DNA of 64,000 bases. Source: Paenibacillus sp. HGH0039 (lineage in GTDB: Bacteria; Bacillota; Bacilli; Paenibacillales; NBRC-103111). The notes under the pieces are model-generated. The model made no database searches and had not been told where the DNA came from. It saw nothing but the letters and a program-made list of their open reading frames with translations. The position numbers and the translations under genes are program-made. Of this stretch, positions 1 through 9,068 are shown piece after piece (position 1 is the stretch's first letter; each line of letters begins with the position of its first letter). The stretch lies in NCBI RefSeq assembly GCF_000411255.1, contig NZ_KE150413.1, positions 2,766,580 through 2,830,579 of the forward strand, read 5' to 3'.

Positions 1-87
1 TTTCAATTGATCTCGAACCCTGCAAAAAATAGTTATGCCGATAAAACATTCACTGAAGGAGAAGTGCAAATTTTGAAAGTTGATTAA
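1..87 (+). CDS. 3' end of an unidentified gene (cut by window edge)
   Basis: Frame 1 is open from the first base to a TAA at 85-87 and a second TAA follows at once. It gives 28 residues ending in GEVQILKVD. The alternating polar/hydrophobic tail would suit a beta-rich domain, but the piece is too short to place in a family. It may be the end of a real gene running in from the left or chance open frame. No terminator hairpin is visible before the repeat at 131. Confidence 0.35.
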   Translation, partial: FQLISNPAKNSYADKTFTEGEVQILKVD

Positions 88-130
88 TAATCACTAGCGT
101 TTCATTAATGATCTCAAAAATTTCATAAGT

Positions 131-219
131 CACTGACTTGTGCCAAGAACTTATATCGTTAAAACAAAAAAAGCCGCTGTTTCGTGATTTTTAAGCATAT
201 ATGTTCTTGTCATCCGACA
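131..219 (-). repeat. GACAAGAAC structured repeat, copy 1 (partial)
   Basis: This is a partial copy of the ~150 bp repeat found eight times in the window. It keeps the inner arm (CCAAGAACTTATATCGTT), the A-rich tract, a decayed GCCGC hairpin and the outer arm ending ATGTTCTTGTC-ATCCGACA. The left arm that would complete the palindrome is missing. Read on the minus strand it lies just after the 3' end of the gene that stops at 247, where its T-rich hairpin could act as terminator. The hairpin has lost pairs here, so this copy is probably degenerating. Confidence 0.85.
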
Positions 220-246
220 CCGACATCACTCTTCACGCAGCAGTGA

Positions 247-1173
247 CTATGAATGAATAAGCCAATCTGTCTCTAACGCATTCCAATTTGGTGTAGGCAC
301 ATCCGACCTTGCCCTCCATTCAGCAAAGTCCTCATTCAAGGCTGTGAGCTCAACTGCTGTCCCATCAATCAACCGGCTAACTGGAAGCAGGAAGAAGATC
401 TTCAACGCCCAGCGGATTAAGTTTGGATAGCCGGTAATCCAAGACGCCTGCTTCGCAGGGGTTAACGGGTACCCCAATGATTCAAGTACACGGAAGCCCT
501 CTCTCATCGCCGCCACTAACTGACGCATTCGCCTGTCGTCACGGACAACCTGTTTCATCTGGAAGCTATGGAACAGAATGACCATGTTCATGGGCACGAC
601 CAGCACCATGTGGTTTTTCAGCCACGCATCGATCTGATCATGGTAACTGAGCTTGTACTTGGTTCGCATGAATGCCTGCTCCAGCAGGGAGCGAAACGGA
701 ACGGGACCGTCCAGACCCCCGATGACCATCTCCCCATGGCTGCCACGAATGCAAATGACTCGTCCGTCGGTACGTGTACCTGCGGTAGCTTGGAATCCAA
801 AAGCGACCTGTTTAGGCGACTGTCCATGTTTAATCAAATGGTCCTGCATGGCATAGGTATTCATATTGTTGCCGACCAATACGATATGACGGCTAACGTT
901 TTCTGCGAGGATCGGTAGCACAGCCCCGAAATCCGAATATTTCATCATAACGAAGATCAAGTCATACGCGTCACCTGAATCTAGTCTACGAATTACACGA
1001 ACCCGATCAACAGTTGTCTTGCGCTGAAGGTAATGCCGAATGACCAGTCCCTCCTTTTCCAGTTCCTCCGCTCTCTTTCCTCTTGCCAACACAGTCACGT
1101 CATGACCGCCCTTTACTAGGACATGTGCCAGATAGCTTCCCTGCACACCTGCACCGTACACAAGTATATTCAA
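247..1173 (-). CDS. Ketopantoate reductase family (ApbA/PanE-like) oxidoreductase
   Basis: The product has about 308 residues, the normal length for the 2-dehydropantoate 2-reductase family. The start is taken as the TTG at 1171-1173 because AAAGGAGGGA lies just upstream and the Rossmann motif GAGVQGSYLA begins six residues in. A Lys/Asn stretch (DAWLKNHM) sits where the family carries its catalytic Lys at the start of the C-terminal domain. The family reduces ketopantoate with NADPH in pantothenate synthesis. Many paralogs outside pan operons have other 2-oxo or acyl substrates, and no pan gene is adjacent here. It is divergent from a TetR gene at 1337, which probably controls it. Confidence 0.8.
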   Translation of the reverse strand: MNILVYGAGVQGSYLAHVLVKGGHDVTVLARGKRAEELEKEGLVIRHYLQRKTTVDRVRVIRRLDSGDAYDLIFVMMKYSDFGAVLPILAENVSRHIVLVGNNMNTYAMQDHLIKHGQSPKQVAFGFQATAGTRTDGRVICIRGSHGEMVIGGLDGPVPFRSLLEQAFMRTKYKLSYHDQIDAWLKNHMVLVVPMNMVILFHSFQMKQVVRDDRRMRQLVAAMREGFRVLESLGYPLTPAKQASWITGYPNLIRWALKIFFLLPVSRLIDGTAVELTALNEDFAEWRARSDVPTPNWNALETDWLIHS

Positions 1174-1336
1174 TATTATCCCTCCTTTTATAATTAACAG
1201 TTGTTGAATATATATCACCTGTTCATTACAATTAAGATATCATTGGAACGGATGCAGGTGCAATGGCTAATTGCTTTCGTTTCTGTTGAGAAATGAACAA
1301 CGAATGCTGGATGTGTTCAGGAAAGAGGGGAAAACC

Positions 1337-1888
1337 ATGGATCGGCGCATCGTGCGATCAAGACAAATGATTATGCAAGCGTTCATTGGGCTGTTGGGAG
1401 AGCAGGAATTTGAGAGGGTCACCATTCAAGGTATTGCGGATCGGGCCAATGTCAACCGCGGAACGATCTATTTGCATTTTACAGACAAATATGACCTGCT
1501 GGAACAGAGCGTGGAAACGTATCTGATGATGCTTGCTGACAGTTGTGTGCCGGAGGATGGGGCAACCAATGAACTGTCTCGGGAACTGCTGATTCGTGCG
1601 TTCACGTATCTGAAAGAGCATGCAGAAATCTATGGCGTTTTGATTACCAATAAAGGTATTCCGACGTTCAGACACCGCATGACACAGATGATTGAAGCGA
1701 ATATCACCTTGGTGGTGAACCAAATGAAGCTAGAAACCGGTATCCACAGGGATGTATTGGCGCAATTCTTATCCGTTTCCATTACGGGGTTGATTGAGTG
1801 GTGGGTCGTCCAATCTATGCCATATACGCCAGAAGAGATGGTTGAACAGATGGCTAGAGTTTTGGAAGCAAGGCTGCAGTTATGGTAA
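1337..1888 (+). CDS. TetR/AcrR family transcriptional regulator
   Basis: This is a 183-residue repressor-type protein. The N-terminal helix-turn-helix covers about residues 8-55 (ERVTIQGIADRANVNRGTIYLHF) and is followed by a divergent all-helical ligand domain. The ATG at 1337 is preferred over an in-frame start at 1271 because GAAAGAGGGG lies seven bases before it and the DNA-binding domain begins immediately after. It is transcribed away from the ketopantoate-reductase-like gene across a ~160 bp gap, a classic local repressor layout. The ligand cannot be told from sequence. Confidence 0.85.
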   Translation: MDRRIVRSRQMIMQAFIGLLGEQEFERVTIQGIADRANVNRGTIYLHFTDKYDLLEQSVETYLMMLADSCVPEDGATNELSRELLIRAFTYLKEHAEIYGVLITNKGIPTFRHRMTQMIEANITLVVNQMKLETGIHRDVLAQFLSVSITGLIEWWVVQSMPYTPEEMVEQMARVLEARLQLW

Positions 1889-2106
1889 ACGAAATTTGAA
1901 GTGTGATACCTGCATAAAAGTTTTGAGATTAATTTAATATTTACATGTTCAAACGGGTTTACAGCCAGTTGAAATACTTCCGAGGACTAAAGTTTTTTTG
2001 ATCCTAATCCAGTCTAGCTTATCACTCAAAAGAGCCCTACCTTTCCCAGGTAGATATTTATCAAATCAGCACCATTACAGCCGAATAAGGAGTTGTTGGT
2101 GAAAGA

Positions 2107-3066
2107 ATGCGCATCGTAACCGATTCACCGCTGCAAGTGTCAAATCAGAGCAAAGGGCTCTTAGATGAGGAAAGATCCCGGCTGGCCCGAATGATTTTGG
2201 CCCTTGCCCCTTATGACGGCGCTTTTAAACAGCACATTCCCGGATTGCTGATCAGCCGCTTTTCTCGGATCGATTCCGACACGGTAAATGATTTCAATTC
2301 CCCTTCCCTATTATTTGCAGTGCAAGGGACAAAGGTCATTACGGTTGGTCAGCAAGTATACACCTTGGACAAATTAGAAATGCTCTTGTTTCCCGTTGCC
2401 TTGCCAGTCACCATGCAGACTACAAGTGCCACTCCTTCCGAGCCGTTTCTTGGTATCAGGCTGGATCTCGACTCGAGAAGAATTTCCGAGCTTGTCCTCA
2501 AAGTATATGCTCACGGGCTGCCCCCCCTTGGTCAGCGGAGTGCGGGGTACGCCGCGAACACCGGCTTAAGCATAATGAAGGCGGTGAGCAGACTTCTGGA
2601 TTGCTTATCCGATCCTGGAGATACGGAATGGATTGCTCCGCTTGTGATGGATGAAATCTTGATACGTATCCTGCGAAGTCCCTTTGGCAAACAGGTCGCT
2701 GAAATGGGTTTCGTTGATTCCGGCGTGCAGCGAGTCGCCAAAGCGATTGCCTGGCTCCGATCCAACTTTTCCCAGCAGATGAAGGTCACAGACTTAGCCG
2801 ATTTGATGCATATGAGTGTTTCCTCGTTTAACGAGCATTTTAAATCCGTCACTTCCATGAGCCCACTGCAATACCAAAAAGCGCTCCGGCTGCATGAAGC
2901 AAGGCGTCTTATGTTTTCCGATTCAAGGAATGCCAGCACGGCAGCCAGACAGGTTGGATATATAAGCATTTCTCAATTCAGCCGTGATTACAGCCGTTTT
3001 TTTGGAATTTCGCCAAGCAGAGATATCGCCAGATGGCGGCAGCAAGAACAAGTTCCTCACGACTGA
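2107..3066 (+). CDS. AraC family transcriptional regulator
   Basis: The 319-residue protein has an N-terminal AraC-type cupin-like domain of the AraC_N (PF06719) kind at about residues 25-180. A double helix-turn-helix covers about 210-305; helix 1 reads MKVTDLADLMHMSVSSFNEH and the second part ends SQFSRDYSRFFGISPSRD, the typical family C-terminus. An AAGGAGTTGTTGG tract precedes the ATG. Regulators of this subtype often sit beside the oxidoreductase they control, here the epimerase-like gene at 3296 on the same strand. The gap of about 230 bp leaves room for a separate promoter. Confidence 0.88.
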   Translation: MRIVTDSPLQVSNQSKGLLDEERSRLARMILALAPYDGAFKQHIPGLLISRFSRIDSDTVNDFNSPSLLFAVQGTKVITVGQQVYTLDKLEMLLFPVALPVTMQTTSATPSEPFLGIRLDLDSRRISELVLKVYAHGLPPLGQRSAGYAANTGLSIMKAVSRLLDCLSDPGDTEWIAPLVMDEILIRILRSPFGKQVAEMGFVDSGVQRVAKAIAWLRSNFSQQMKVTDLADLMHMSVSSFNEHFKSVTSMSPLQYQKALRLHEARRLMFSDSRNASTAARQVGYISISQFSRDYSRFFGISPSRDIARWRQQEQVPHD

Positions 3067-3295
3067 AGCACCAAATGGGATAGAACATTTCATAGGCGAT
3101 GTGGATTCGCTTAGGATTTCTCTTCTACCCGCAGCCACAAGGCGTGCGGGTGTTATTCTTCCTGCGGTGAACCGGGACTATCCCATTTTCCAACGGATCA
3201 GGCAAAAAGCGGCGCGGAATAGGCAAACCTCCCAGGTGAGACTGAACTACAATAGACGTATAGCGTTGCTACTTACATTGTGGGAGGAATAGATT

Positions 3296-4186
3296 ATGCG
3301 TGTTTTTGTTATAGGGGCAACTGGTTTTATTGGTTCGGCCATAGTGCGGGAACTGATCGGAGCGGGACATGAAGTGGTCGGTCTTGCCCGCTCGGAAGCG
3401 GCGGCGGCGGCACTCACCGGAGTTGGAGTGTCGGTGCATCGCGGATCTCTAGATGACCTCGACAGTCTGCGCAGCGGGACGGCGGCAGCGGATGGGGTGA
3501 TCCATGCCGCGTTTGTTCATGACTTTAGGGATTACGCCGAGGCCAACCATCAAGATAGCCAGGTGGTTAAAGCGCTCGGGGAGGCATTAGCCGGTTCTGA
3601 CCGACCCTTAGTAGTCACTTCCGTAACTGCGCTCTTAACACCTGGACGCCTGGGTACGGAGATGGATACAGCCGATCCCCATTCAGTCGCACGCGTCGCA
3701 TCGGAAGAAACTGCATTGGCCATGGTTTCACAAGGCGTTCGCGCATCCGTGGTTCGTCTTCCGGCATCCGTCCACGGTGACGGCGACAAGGGATTGGTCC
3801 CAACTTTGATTGATGTTGCAAGGAGAACGGGTGTCTCCGCCTATGTAGGCGATGGAACGAACCGTTGGCCCGCTGTGCACCGGCTCGATGCAGCCAAACT
3901 TTATCCACTGGCGCTCGAATCTGCATCTGCCGGCACCCGATTGCATGCGATTGGCGATGAAGGGGTAGCGCTTCGCGATATTGCCGCCTTAATCGGCCGC
4001 CGCCTCAATGTGCCTGTAGTCAGCAAATCTCCAGAGGAGGCGGTTGATCACTTTAATTGGCTGATGCACTTCGTGATGATGGACAATCCTGCCTCCAGCG
4101 CTTTGACCCAAGAACGCTTCGAATGGCGTCCCGGTCAGCTCACACTTCTTTCAGATATTGACCGCCAAGCGTATTTCGGAAATTAG
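3296..4186 (+). CDS. NAD-dependent epimerase/SDR family oxidoreductase
   Basis: The 296-residue protein is an atypical extended SDR. The nucleotide motif GATGFIGS is at residues 7-14, followed by the acidic/basic pattern VVGLARSEAAAAAL and RGSLDDLDSL typical of the NAD(P)-binding epimerase family (PF01370/PF13460). GGGAGGAATAGATT precedes the ATG. The gene is visibly GC-rich compared with its surroundings, suggesting acquisition. A close paralog, now frameshifted, lies at 36460-37361 beside a TetR gene. The substrate is unknown; proteins of this kind usually act on small carbonyl compounds. Confidence 0.82.
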   Translation: MRVFVIGATGFIGSAIVRELIGAGHEVVGLARSEAAAAALTGVGVSVHRGSLDDLDSLRSGTAAADGVIHAAFVHDFRDYAEANHQDSQVVKALGEALAGSDRPLVVTSVTALLTPGRLGTEMDTADPHSVARVASEETALAMVSQGVRASVVRLPASVHGDGDKGLVPTLIDVARRTGVSAYVGDGTNRWPAVHRLDAAKLYPLALESASAGTRLHAIGDEGVALRDIAALIGRRLNVPVVSKSPEEAVDHFNWLMHFVMMDNPASSALTQERFEWRPGQLTLLSDIDRQAYFGN

Positions 4187-4421
4187 GGTTATTGTATATA
4201 GCGGCTGGAACGCAGGATTCAAAACAACGATCATTCTGCATCAAGACGCCAGTACAATCCAATCTTAACGACCTGTCGTATTAAATGATATGGACAGCCA
4301 CCCTTTTATCCCCAATTCCTACGCGATATCAGAAAAGGATGTACGGCAGTAACGATAAATATCTTCATCGTTCAATTTCCGATTTATATTGACGACGTGG
4401 ATATTTCTAAGGAACTTTTTT

Positions 4422-4615
4422 CTATTGATCAATAGTACCAAGAATTTCAATAATGAATTTTTCAACGATTTCTACTTCATGTCCAGTCCGAGTTGATCTT
4501 TTGTATTAAACGGATAGTCATGGGGGGTCGTTAATCCTACTTTCCGGCATTCCTTAACTATTTATTTCAAGATTTCGATAGCAACACTTATTAGTCCTTT
4601 CCCTACCTCACTCAT
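4422..4615 (-). pseudogene. Relic of a small unidentified protein gene
   Basis: Reading from ATG at 4615, the frame gives MSEVGKGLISVAIEILK, then an in-frame TAA. It continues in the same frame (IVKECRKVGLTTPHDYPF, NTKDQLGL), shifts by one base, and ends HEVEIVEKFIIEILGTIDQ at 4422. The pieces read as one sensible ~60-residue helical protein broken by a stop and a frameshift. No family is recognised. The rest of the stretch from 4187 shows nothing. Confidence 0.4.
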
Positions 4616-4637
4616 ATGAACGTCTCGGGGTTCCCGC

Positions 4638-4870
4638 GAAACACTAAATCTCCCCCAACCTGATCTAGGTAACTTTCCTCTACATGCAACTCGATGCCTA
4701 GTTCGTCCCACTCATCCCGTGGCAGGATTGGATTACGGTCTCGTACGATTACGCGCGCCCCGGCTGAGCACAGCATGCGGATCAGCGGTGAGTTGCTGAC
4801 GCCGGCCCCCTATGACGGTCACGTCCCGTCCGGCAAGCGATTGGATATAGGCATTAAAAGTAGGATTCAT
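4638..4870 (-). pseudogene. murD 5' fragment (copy 1 of two fragments)
   Basis: This segment matches the first ~78 codons of the intact murD at 17399-18733 at very high identity, including the AGGTGCTTATGAATCC start region. One extra base in the GCCGGCCCCC tract shifts the frame. Homology stops abruptly at about 4638, so the ATP-binding and C-terminal domains are absent. The segment continues rightward, still matching the copy at 8659, through the leader into repeat copy 2. The murD fragment plus leader plus repeat was therefore duplicated as one block. Confidence 0.85.
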
Positions 4871-4974
4871 AAGCACCTCAACTTAGAAAATTATCACTAC
4901 ATCAAATATACCACAGGATGTCGCGCTTTCTACGTTTAACTCACACCGTTCTCTTTGCGTCTTGAGAAAGATCC

Positions 4975-5123
4975 TCACTTACGGGAAACGATATATGTTC
5001 TTGTCCCAATACGGCAAACGATATAAGTTCTTGTCACTGACTTATGACAAGAACTTATATCGTTAAAATAAAAAAAGCCGCTGTTACGCGACTTTTAAGC
5101 ATATATGTTCTTGTCATCCGACA
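4975..5123 (-). repeat. GACAAGAAC structured repeat, copy 2
   Basis: This is a full-length copy. On the plus strand: arm d (AACGATATATGTTCTTGTC), arm c (AACGATATAAGTTCTTGTC), loop CACTGACTTAT, arm b (GACAAGAACTTATATCGTT), AAAATAAAAAAA, hairpin GCCGC-TGTTAC-GCGAC, then arm a (CATATATGTTCTTGTC) and terminal ATCCGACA. On the minus strand the hairpin is GUCGC...GCGGC followed by UUUUUUUAUUUU, an intrinsic terminator with one G-U pair. About 95 bp on its left are shared with copy 4. Confidence 0.92.
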
Positions 5124-5229
5124 ATTTTTCATAGGTAACCGATTCCACCGGTCTTTACCCATCTTGACTTGTCGGCGCCGCTGCTTTCACTTTTTAGAAA
5201 TTCAGTTTGGCTACAAAGGTCAACATATT

Positions 5230-5496
5230 TCATAAACTGCTTGTTTTCTGACGTTGTTTATCAAATACATCCATCGCTACTTTGAGCGGAATAGAAGATT
5301 GCATACAATTGATCTTTTTCTTTTGTTTTAATGCACGGTTAGGACAATTCATATTCTGTGATGTATTTAAACGAGAATTTTGATAGACTCGCCTGCTTTT
5401 TGGTACGGATTCACTTTGGGCACCATTTTGTGCAATTTGGAGCCATAACCTAAAACCTTCATTCACATTCAAGGCATAGCCTAATTCAATCAACAA
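5230..5496 (-). pseudogene. Unidentified open frame, probably decayed
   Basis: An 88-codon frame begins MLIELGYALNVNEGFRLWLQ and its second half is basic and low in hydrophobics. The same frame is open back to the TAG that ends the decarboxylase gene. Just past its stop another frame continues (KYVDLCSQTEF and following), which suggests a frameshifted relic. There is no convincing ribosome binding site and I recognise no family. The first part could be helical. Confidence 0.25.
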
Positions 5497-5520
5497 CGAT
5501 GGTATAATGTCTTCCTTGAA

Positions 5521-6993
5521 CTATAGATTCAGCTCAGACCGTTCGGATGTCTCTTCCAAATATTTTGCTCTTGCTCCATTCAGCAACTGCATCAATACCA
5601 TAATATCTTCCTCTGTTGTATCGTAGTTCGTAATACAAGCCCGCAGTACTGGAGCCTTGTTTGTTTCGTATACTGAAATCCATGCCTGCCCTGAATGTAA
5701 TATCTCTTGACATATAAATGATGCAAAATTCGATTGGCTCTTTGATTGAATATTGGAATCCGTAAAGCATACGACAGGCAATACGGTATCATTGACAACC
5801 TTCCAGTTAGAAAAAGTAAGCTCCCGTCGCAACCGATTGCCCATCTCTGTCTGGTGCTGTACCATGCTGCGATAGCCTTCCCAACCAGCCGTCACAAGCG
5901 ATAAATATACTTTCAAACCGATAAACCTTCGCGACCATTGAATCGAATGGGTAAACGGATCAATAACATCCAGATCAGCCCCTTCTTTCGGCATATAATC
6001 TGCCGTTATGCTGAAAGTTCTATGTAAGATGTCCTTATGTCGTGTAATATAAATTCCCGCCCCCATCGGGACTGACATCCACTTGTGCGCGTCGAAGGTA
6101 ATGGAATCAGCTCGGTCAATACCACGAAGAAGATCTCGTAGCTCTGGTGCAAACACGGAGGCTCCACCGTACGCAGCATCCACATGCAGCCACAGTTGCT
6201 CACGTTCAGCCAGGTTAGCCATTTCGTTAATAGGATCAATTGCTCCAGCGCCGGTCGTTCCACCTGTTGCAATGATGAGAAAAGGAGTGTATCCAGCAGC
6301 GCGATCCACTTGAATTTGATGATGAAGCGCATGAACATCTATATGCATTTCAGAGCCCGTCGTAATAATACGAAGGGAATCTGTGCCCAGTCCGCAGGAA
6401 CGCGCTGCCTTTACCAGGGAATGGTGGCTCTCAGCAGAGGCGTACATGACAGGATGCGAAGGGAGTGACCTCAGCCCTTCTTTGGCATAAGATGGAAAAT
6501 AATGTACTAGTGCGGTCAGTACGGCTGTTAGATTTGCTTCCGCTCCCCCCGTTGTAAATGTCCCATCTGCTGCATCTGCTGAATAACCGAATCTTGAAGC
6601 TATCTCTTTCAATACATAGTTCTCCATTTCGACCGCTACAGGTGCATGGCTCCAGGCTGCAAGCTGCGGATTGAATGCTGCAGTAATCGTGTCCGCCATA
6701 ATTCCCATGAAGTTGGGCCGCGGGTTATACAGACCGAAATATCGCGGGTGTGGCGTATGCACCTGGAATTGTCTTAGTCCCTCCAGGATATGATTAATCG
6801 CCTCGCGCGCACTGACGGGATGCTCAAAAGATAATTTACGTGAGTGTTCTGCAATCGCATCCACGCTGAGTTCAGGTGAAACACGAACCCCGCGTATGTT
6901 CGTCATATAGTCATTGATTTGTTCCAACAGGTAGGTTCCAATATCCATGCGTTCATCCGTATCAAGATTAAAAATTGAATTATGCTTCATCAT
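5521..6993 (-). CDS. Group II PLP-dependent amino acid decarboxylase
   Basis: The 490-residue protein belongs to the pyridoxal-dependent decarboxylase family PF00282 (aromatic-L-amino-acid, tyrosine, glutamate or diaminobutyrate decarboxylases). The PLP Schiff-base lysine is in FDAHKWMSVP at residue 304. TTGGAEANLTA (147-157) and LHVDAAYGG (269-277) supply the phosphate- and ring-binding residues. Length and early motifs (HPRYFGLYNPRPNFMG) fit the aromatic/2,4-diaminobutyrate branch rather than GadB, but the substrate cannot be fixed by eye. AAGGGG lies 13 bases before the ATG pair. It stands alone between decayed sequences, with no transporter or partner gene adjacent. Confidence 0.85.
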   Translation of the reverse strand: MMKHNSIFNLDTDERMDIGTYLLEQINDYMTNIRGVRVSPELSVDAIAEHSRKLSFEHPVSAREAINHILEGLRQFQVHTPHPRYFGLYNPRPNFMGIMADTITAAFNPQLAAWSHAPVAVEMENYVLKEIASRFGYSADAADGTFTTGGAEANLTAVLTALVHYFPSYAKEGLRSLPSHPVMYASAESHHSLVKAARSCGLGTDSLRIITTGSEMHIDVHALHHQIQVDRAAGYTPFLIIATGGTTGAGAIDPINEMANLAEREQLWLHVDAAYGGASVFAPELRDLLRGIDRADSITFDAHKWMSVPMGAGIYITRHKDILHRTFSITADYMPKEGADLDVIDPFTHSIQWSRRFIGLKVYLSLVTAGWEGYRSMVQHQTEMGNRLRRELTFSNWKVVNDTVLPVVCFTDSNIQSKSQSNFASFICQEILHSGQAWISVYETNKAPVLRACITNYDTTEEDIMVLMQLLNGARAKYLEETSERSELNL

Positions 6994-7205
6994 GTGAAGA
7001 ATGCATCCCCTTCATCTTGTAAAATTCCATTGCTGATTCAAAGTATACACTCGCATAACTTGGTTGTATGCATTTTCGAATGAAACCGCAATATTTCGAA
7101 ATAATCTCTTTCCTATCGGCAGCGCGGTCGGTACACGCCAGCGACGGCAGCCGAAATGAATATTCCACCAAACGTGAACAAGTTTAATTGTATTTATACG
7201 CATCC

Positions 7206-7520
7206 TTAAGACCAGAGACCCACGTCTGATACGCCATTATCATACAAAGCTTTTTGTGCCTGTTTGTCAGACCCAGGATTATTATCGCAAGAGGTCGTTC
7301 CCTTGCCTGTCTTATATAAACTACACTGTAACACACTTGTTTTCCCAAAAAATTGGAGGATCATCTGATCTGAGGCTACCCAGCGCCATTCGTCTTGTTC
7401 TTGTTTAATCTTTGGGGTATTAAGCGCTGTTGCACCAGCGTAATCTGTGAAAGAGAAAAACAATGCAGAAGCTATTCCTAAGCTTAAACGTCTTTTAAAA
7501 TCAAAATCATATGTGACAAT
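7206..7520 (-). pseudogene. Small exported protein gene lacking a normal start
   Basis: The frame encodes a typical signal peptide, KRRLSLGIASALFFSF ending TDYAGA-TA, then a mature ~75-residue Cys-containing protein (KIKQEQDEWRWVASDQ ... GVSDVGLWS). Upstream of KRR the frame is open only back to a TAA, and the only candidates are an ATT at 7518-7520 or an internal TTG inside the signal peptide. Either the 5' end is damaged or an unusual start is used (GGTAAGGATAA precedes the ATT). No family is recognised; the two Cys could form a disulfide outside the cell. Confidence 0.4.
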
Positions 7521-7691
7521 TTATCCTTACCAACGGCACGTGAACAAAATCTGATTGACTTAATCAGTGGGCGCGATAAAAGGCGTTTCTTTGGACTTAA
7601 CCGGTTCCTATAAGTCACCTGCGTTACCGCCTGGACGTCGCATTTTTTACGCTTAACTCACATCGTTCTCTTTGTATCTTGAGAAAGATCC

Positions 7692-7841
7692 TCAATTACG
7701 GGAAACGATATATGTTCTTGTCCCAATACGGCAAACGATATAAGTTCTTGTCACTGACTTGTGACAAGAACTTATATCGTTAAAACAAAAAAAAGTCGCT
7801 GCTACGCGAATTTTAAGCATGTATGTTCTTGTCATCCGACA
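7692..7841 (-). repeat. GACAAGAAC structured repeat, copy 3
   Basis: A full-length copy with the arm order of copy 2. The minus-strand hairpin here is TTCGC-GTAGCA-GCGAC, where the usual G-U pair is replaced by U-A. That change preserves pairing and supports selection on the RNA. It shares a further ~50 bp on the left (ACGTCGC through GAGAAAGATCC) with copies 2 and 4. The murD-derived frame at 7911 ends just to its right. Confidence 0.92.
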
Positions 7842-7910
7842 TCGGATGTTTTCTATTCATTCTTTAATATGTATTGCTGGTCAATACATAGCTTTGTAAC
7901 TTCATGTCCG

Positions 7911-8659
7911 TCAAGACCGTCGATTACGCCATCGCAGATCGTGTGTCCTTCGAAATACTTGATCCGCCCTCGCCCACGCAGTGAGGCGGTCACCGGATTA
8001 TCACCGTTGAGAACGGCAAGATCGTCATCACTCGGAAAATTCAACAGGCGGCGCTTCGTGGCGATATATTCATCCATGTCGCGGTGCCAGTCGAGGTGAT
8101 TGGGAGAGATATTGGTAATCACCGCTACATGAGGAGAACTCGTCATGTCCATCAACTGGAAGCTGGACAGCTCGACCACGCACGTGTCCAGCGGCGACAT
8201 TTCTCCCACGTGTGCCAATGTTACCGCCCAGATGCACCGTATGTCCCCCATTAGCCAGCATGTCTGCGATCAGTGAGGTTGTTGTGGTCTTACCGTCCGA
8301 ACCGGTCACACCGAAAATGGGACTGGGACACAACGCGAAGAACTCCTCCATCTCACTGGTCACACGGCTGCCGCCGGCGCGGGCTGAGTTCAACGCCGGA
8401 TGGTCTGGACGTATGCCTGGAGTGCGAAACACTAAATCGCCCCCAACTCGATATAGGTAACTTTCCCCTAGATGCAACTCGACGCCTAGTTCGTCCCACT
8501 CATCCCGTGGCAGGATTGGATTACGGTCGCGTACGATTACGCGCGCCCCGGCTGAGCACAGCTTGCGGATCTCAGCTGACGCCGGCCCCTATGACGGTCA
8601 CTTCCCGTCCGGCAAGCGATTGGATAGCGGTGAGTTTAGGTGTTAAAAGTAGGATTCAT
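7911..8659 (-). pseudogene. murD 5' two-thirds fragment (copy 2 of two fragments)
   Basis: This matches codons 1 to about 255 of the intact murD at 17399-18733. It retains the P-loop region GVTGSDGKTTTTSLI and the NHLDWHRDMDEY motif but has no C-terminal domain. It is broken by a deletion in the LLANVGEM region that shifts the frame. In the N-terminal part the short string AGCGGTGAGTT has moved about 55 bases from its normal place. At the left end the frame switches to unrelated sequence (GHEVTKLCIDQQYILKNE then stop) before repeat copy 3. It cannot make an active ligase. Confidence 0.9.
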
Positions 8660-8762
8660 AAGCACCTCAACTTAGAAAGTATCACTACATCAAATATACC
8701 ACAGGACGTCGCGTTTTCTACGTTTAACTCACACCGTTCTCTTTGCGTCTTGAGAAAGATCC

Positions 8763-8911
8763 TCAATTACGGAAAACGATATATGTTCTTGTCCCAATAC
8801 GGCAAACGATATAAGTTCTTGTCACTGACTTGTGCCAAGAACTTATATCGTTAAAACAAAAAAAGCCTCTGTTACGCGACTTTTAAGCATATATGTTCTT
8901 GTCATCCGACA
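8763..8911 (-). repeat. GACAAGAAC structured repeat, copy 4
   Basis: A full-length copy. Arm b reads CCAAGAACTTATATCGTT and the hairpin strand is GCCTC rather than GCCGC, which costs one pair. Left of it the sequence stays collinear with copy 2 through the leader to a murD start codon. Its terminal TGTCGG (minus strand) directly follows an unrelated reading frame at 8912-9061. Confidence 0.92.
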
Positions 8912-9061
8912 TCTCCTGGGTATGTTTATCCCGGTTGTGTGTGCATACCCCTGTCCCATTTCCTGACTTGATCCTCTTTTCCGTTCCGTACTCATGACAT
9001 AGTGAACCTCCTTACTGAAATCACGTATGTATTCGCCGTTGTATCCCACCATCCTGCCCAT
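8912..9061 (-). pseudogene. Unidentified frame interrupted by repeat copy 4
   Basis: A minus-strand frame (MGRMVGYNGEYIRDFSKEVH ... TTGINIPRR) runs directly into the TGTCGG end of repeat copy 4. It reads a few codons of repeat before stopping. It could be a gene cut by the repeat or a chance frame; no family is recognised. Confidence 0.25.
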
Positions 9062-9068
9062 TAGTTGA

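Noticed and set aside
568-918. Plus-strand frame opposite the ketopantoate-reductase-like gene
   Set aside because: Antisense to a well-supported gene, no ribosome binding site, no recognisable domain.
5044-5235. Short frames beginning MTRTYIV/MTRTYML inside the repeats
   Set aside because: They arise from the repeated sequence itself (GGATGACAAGAACATATATG) and stop at random; no conserved frame among copies.
4975-8911. Clustered GACAAGAAC repeats as a CRISPR array
   Set aside because: Copies are 0.3-13 kb apart, ~150 bp long, palindromic and separated by unrelated genes; there are no regular spacers and no cas genes.
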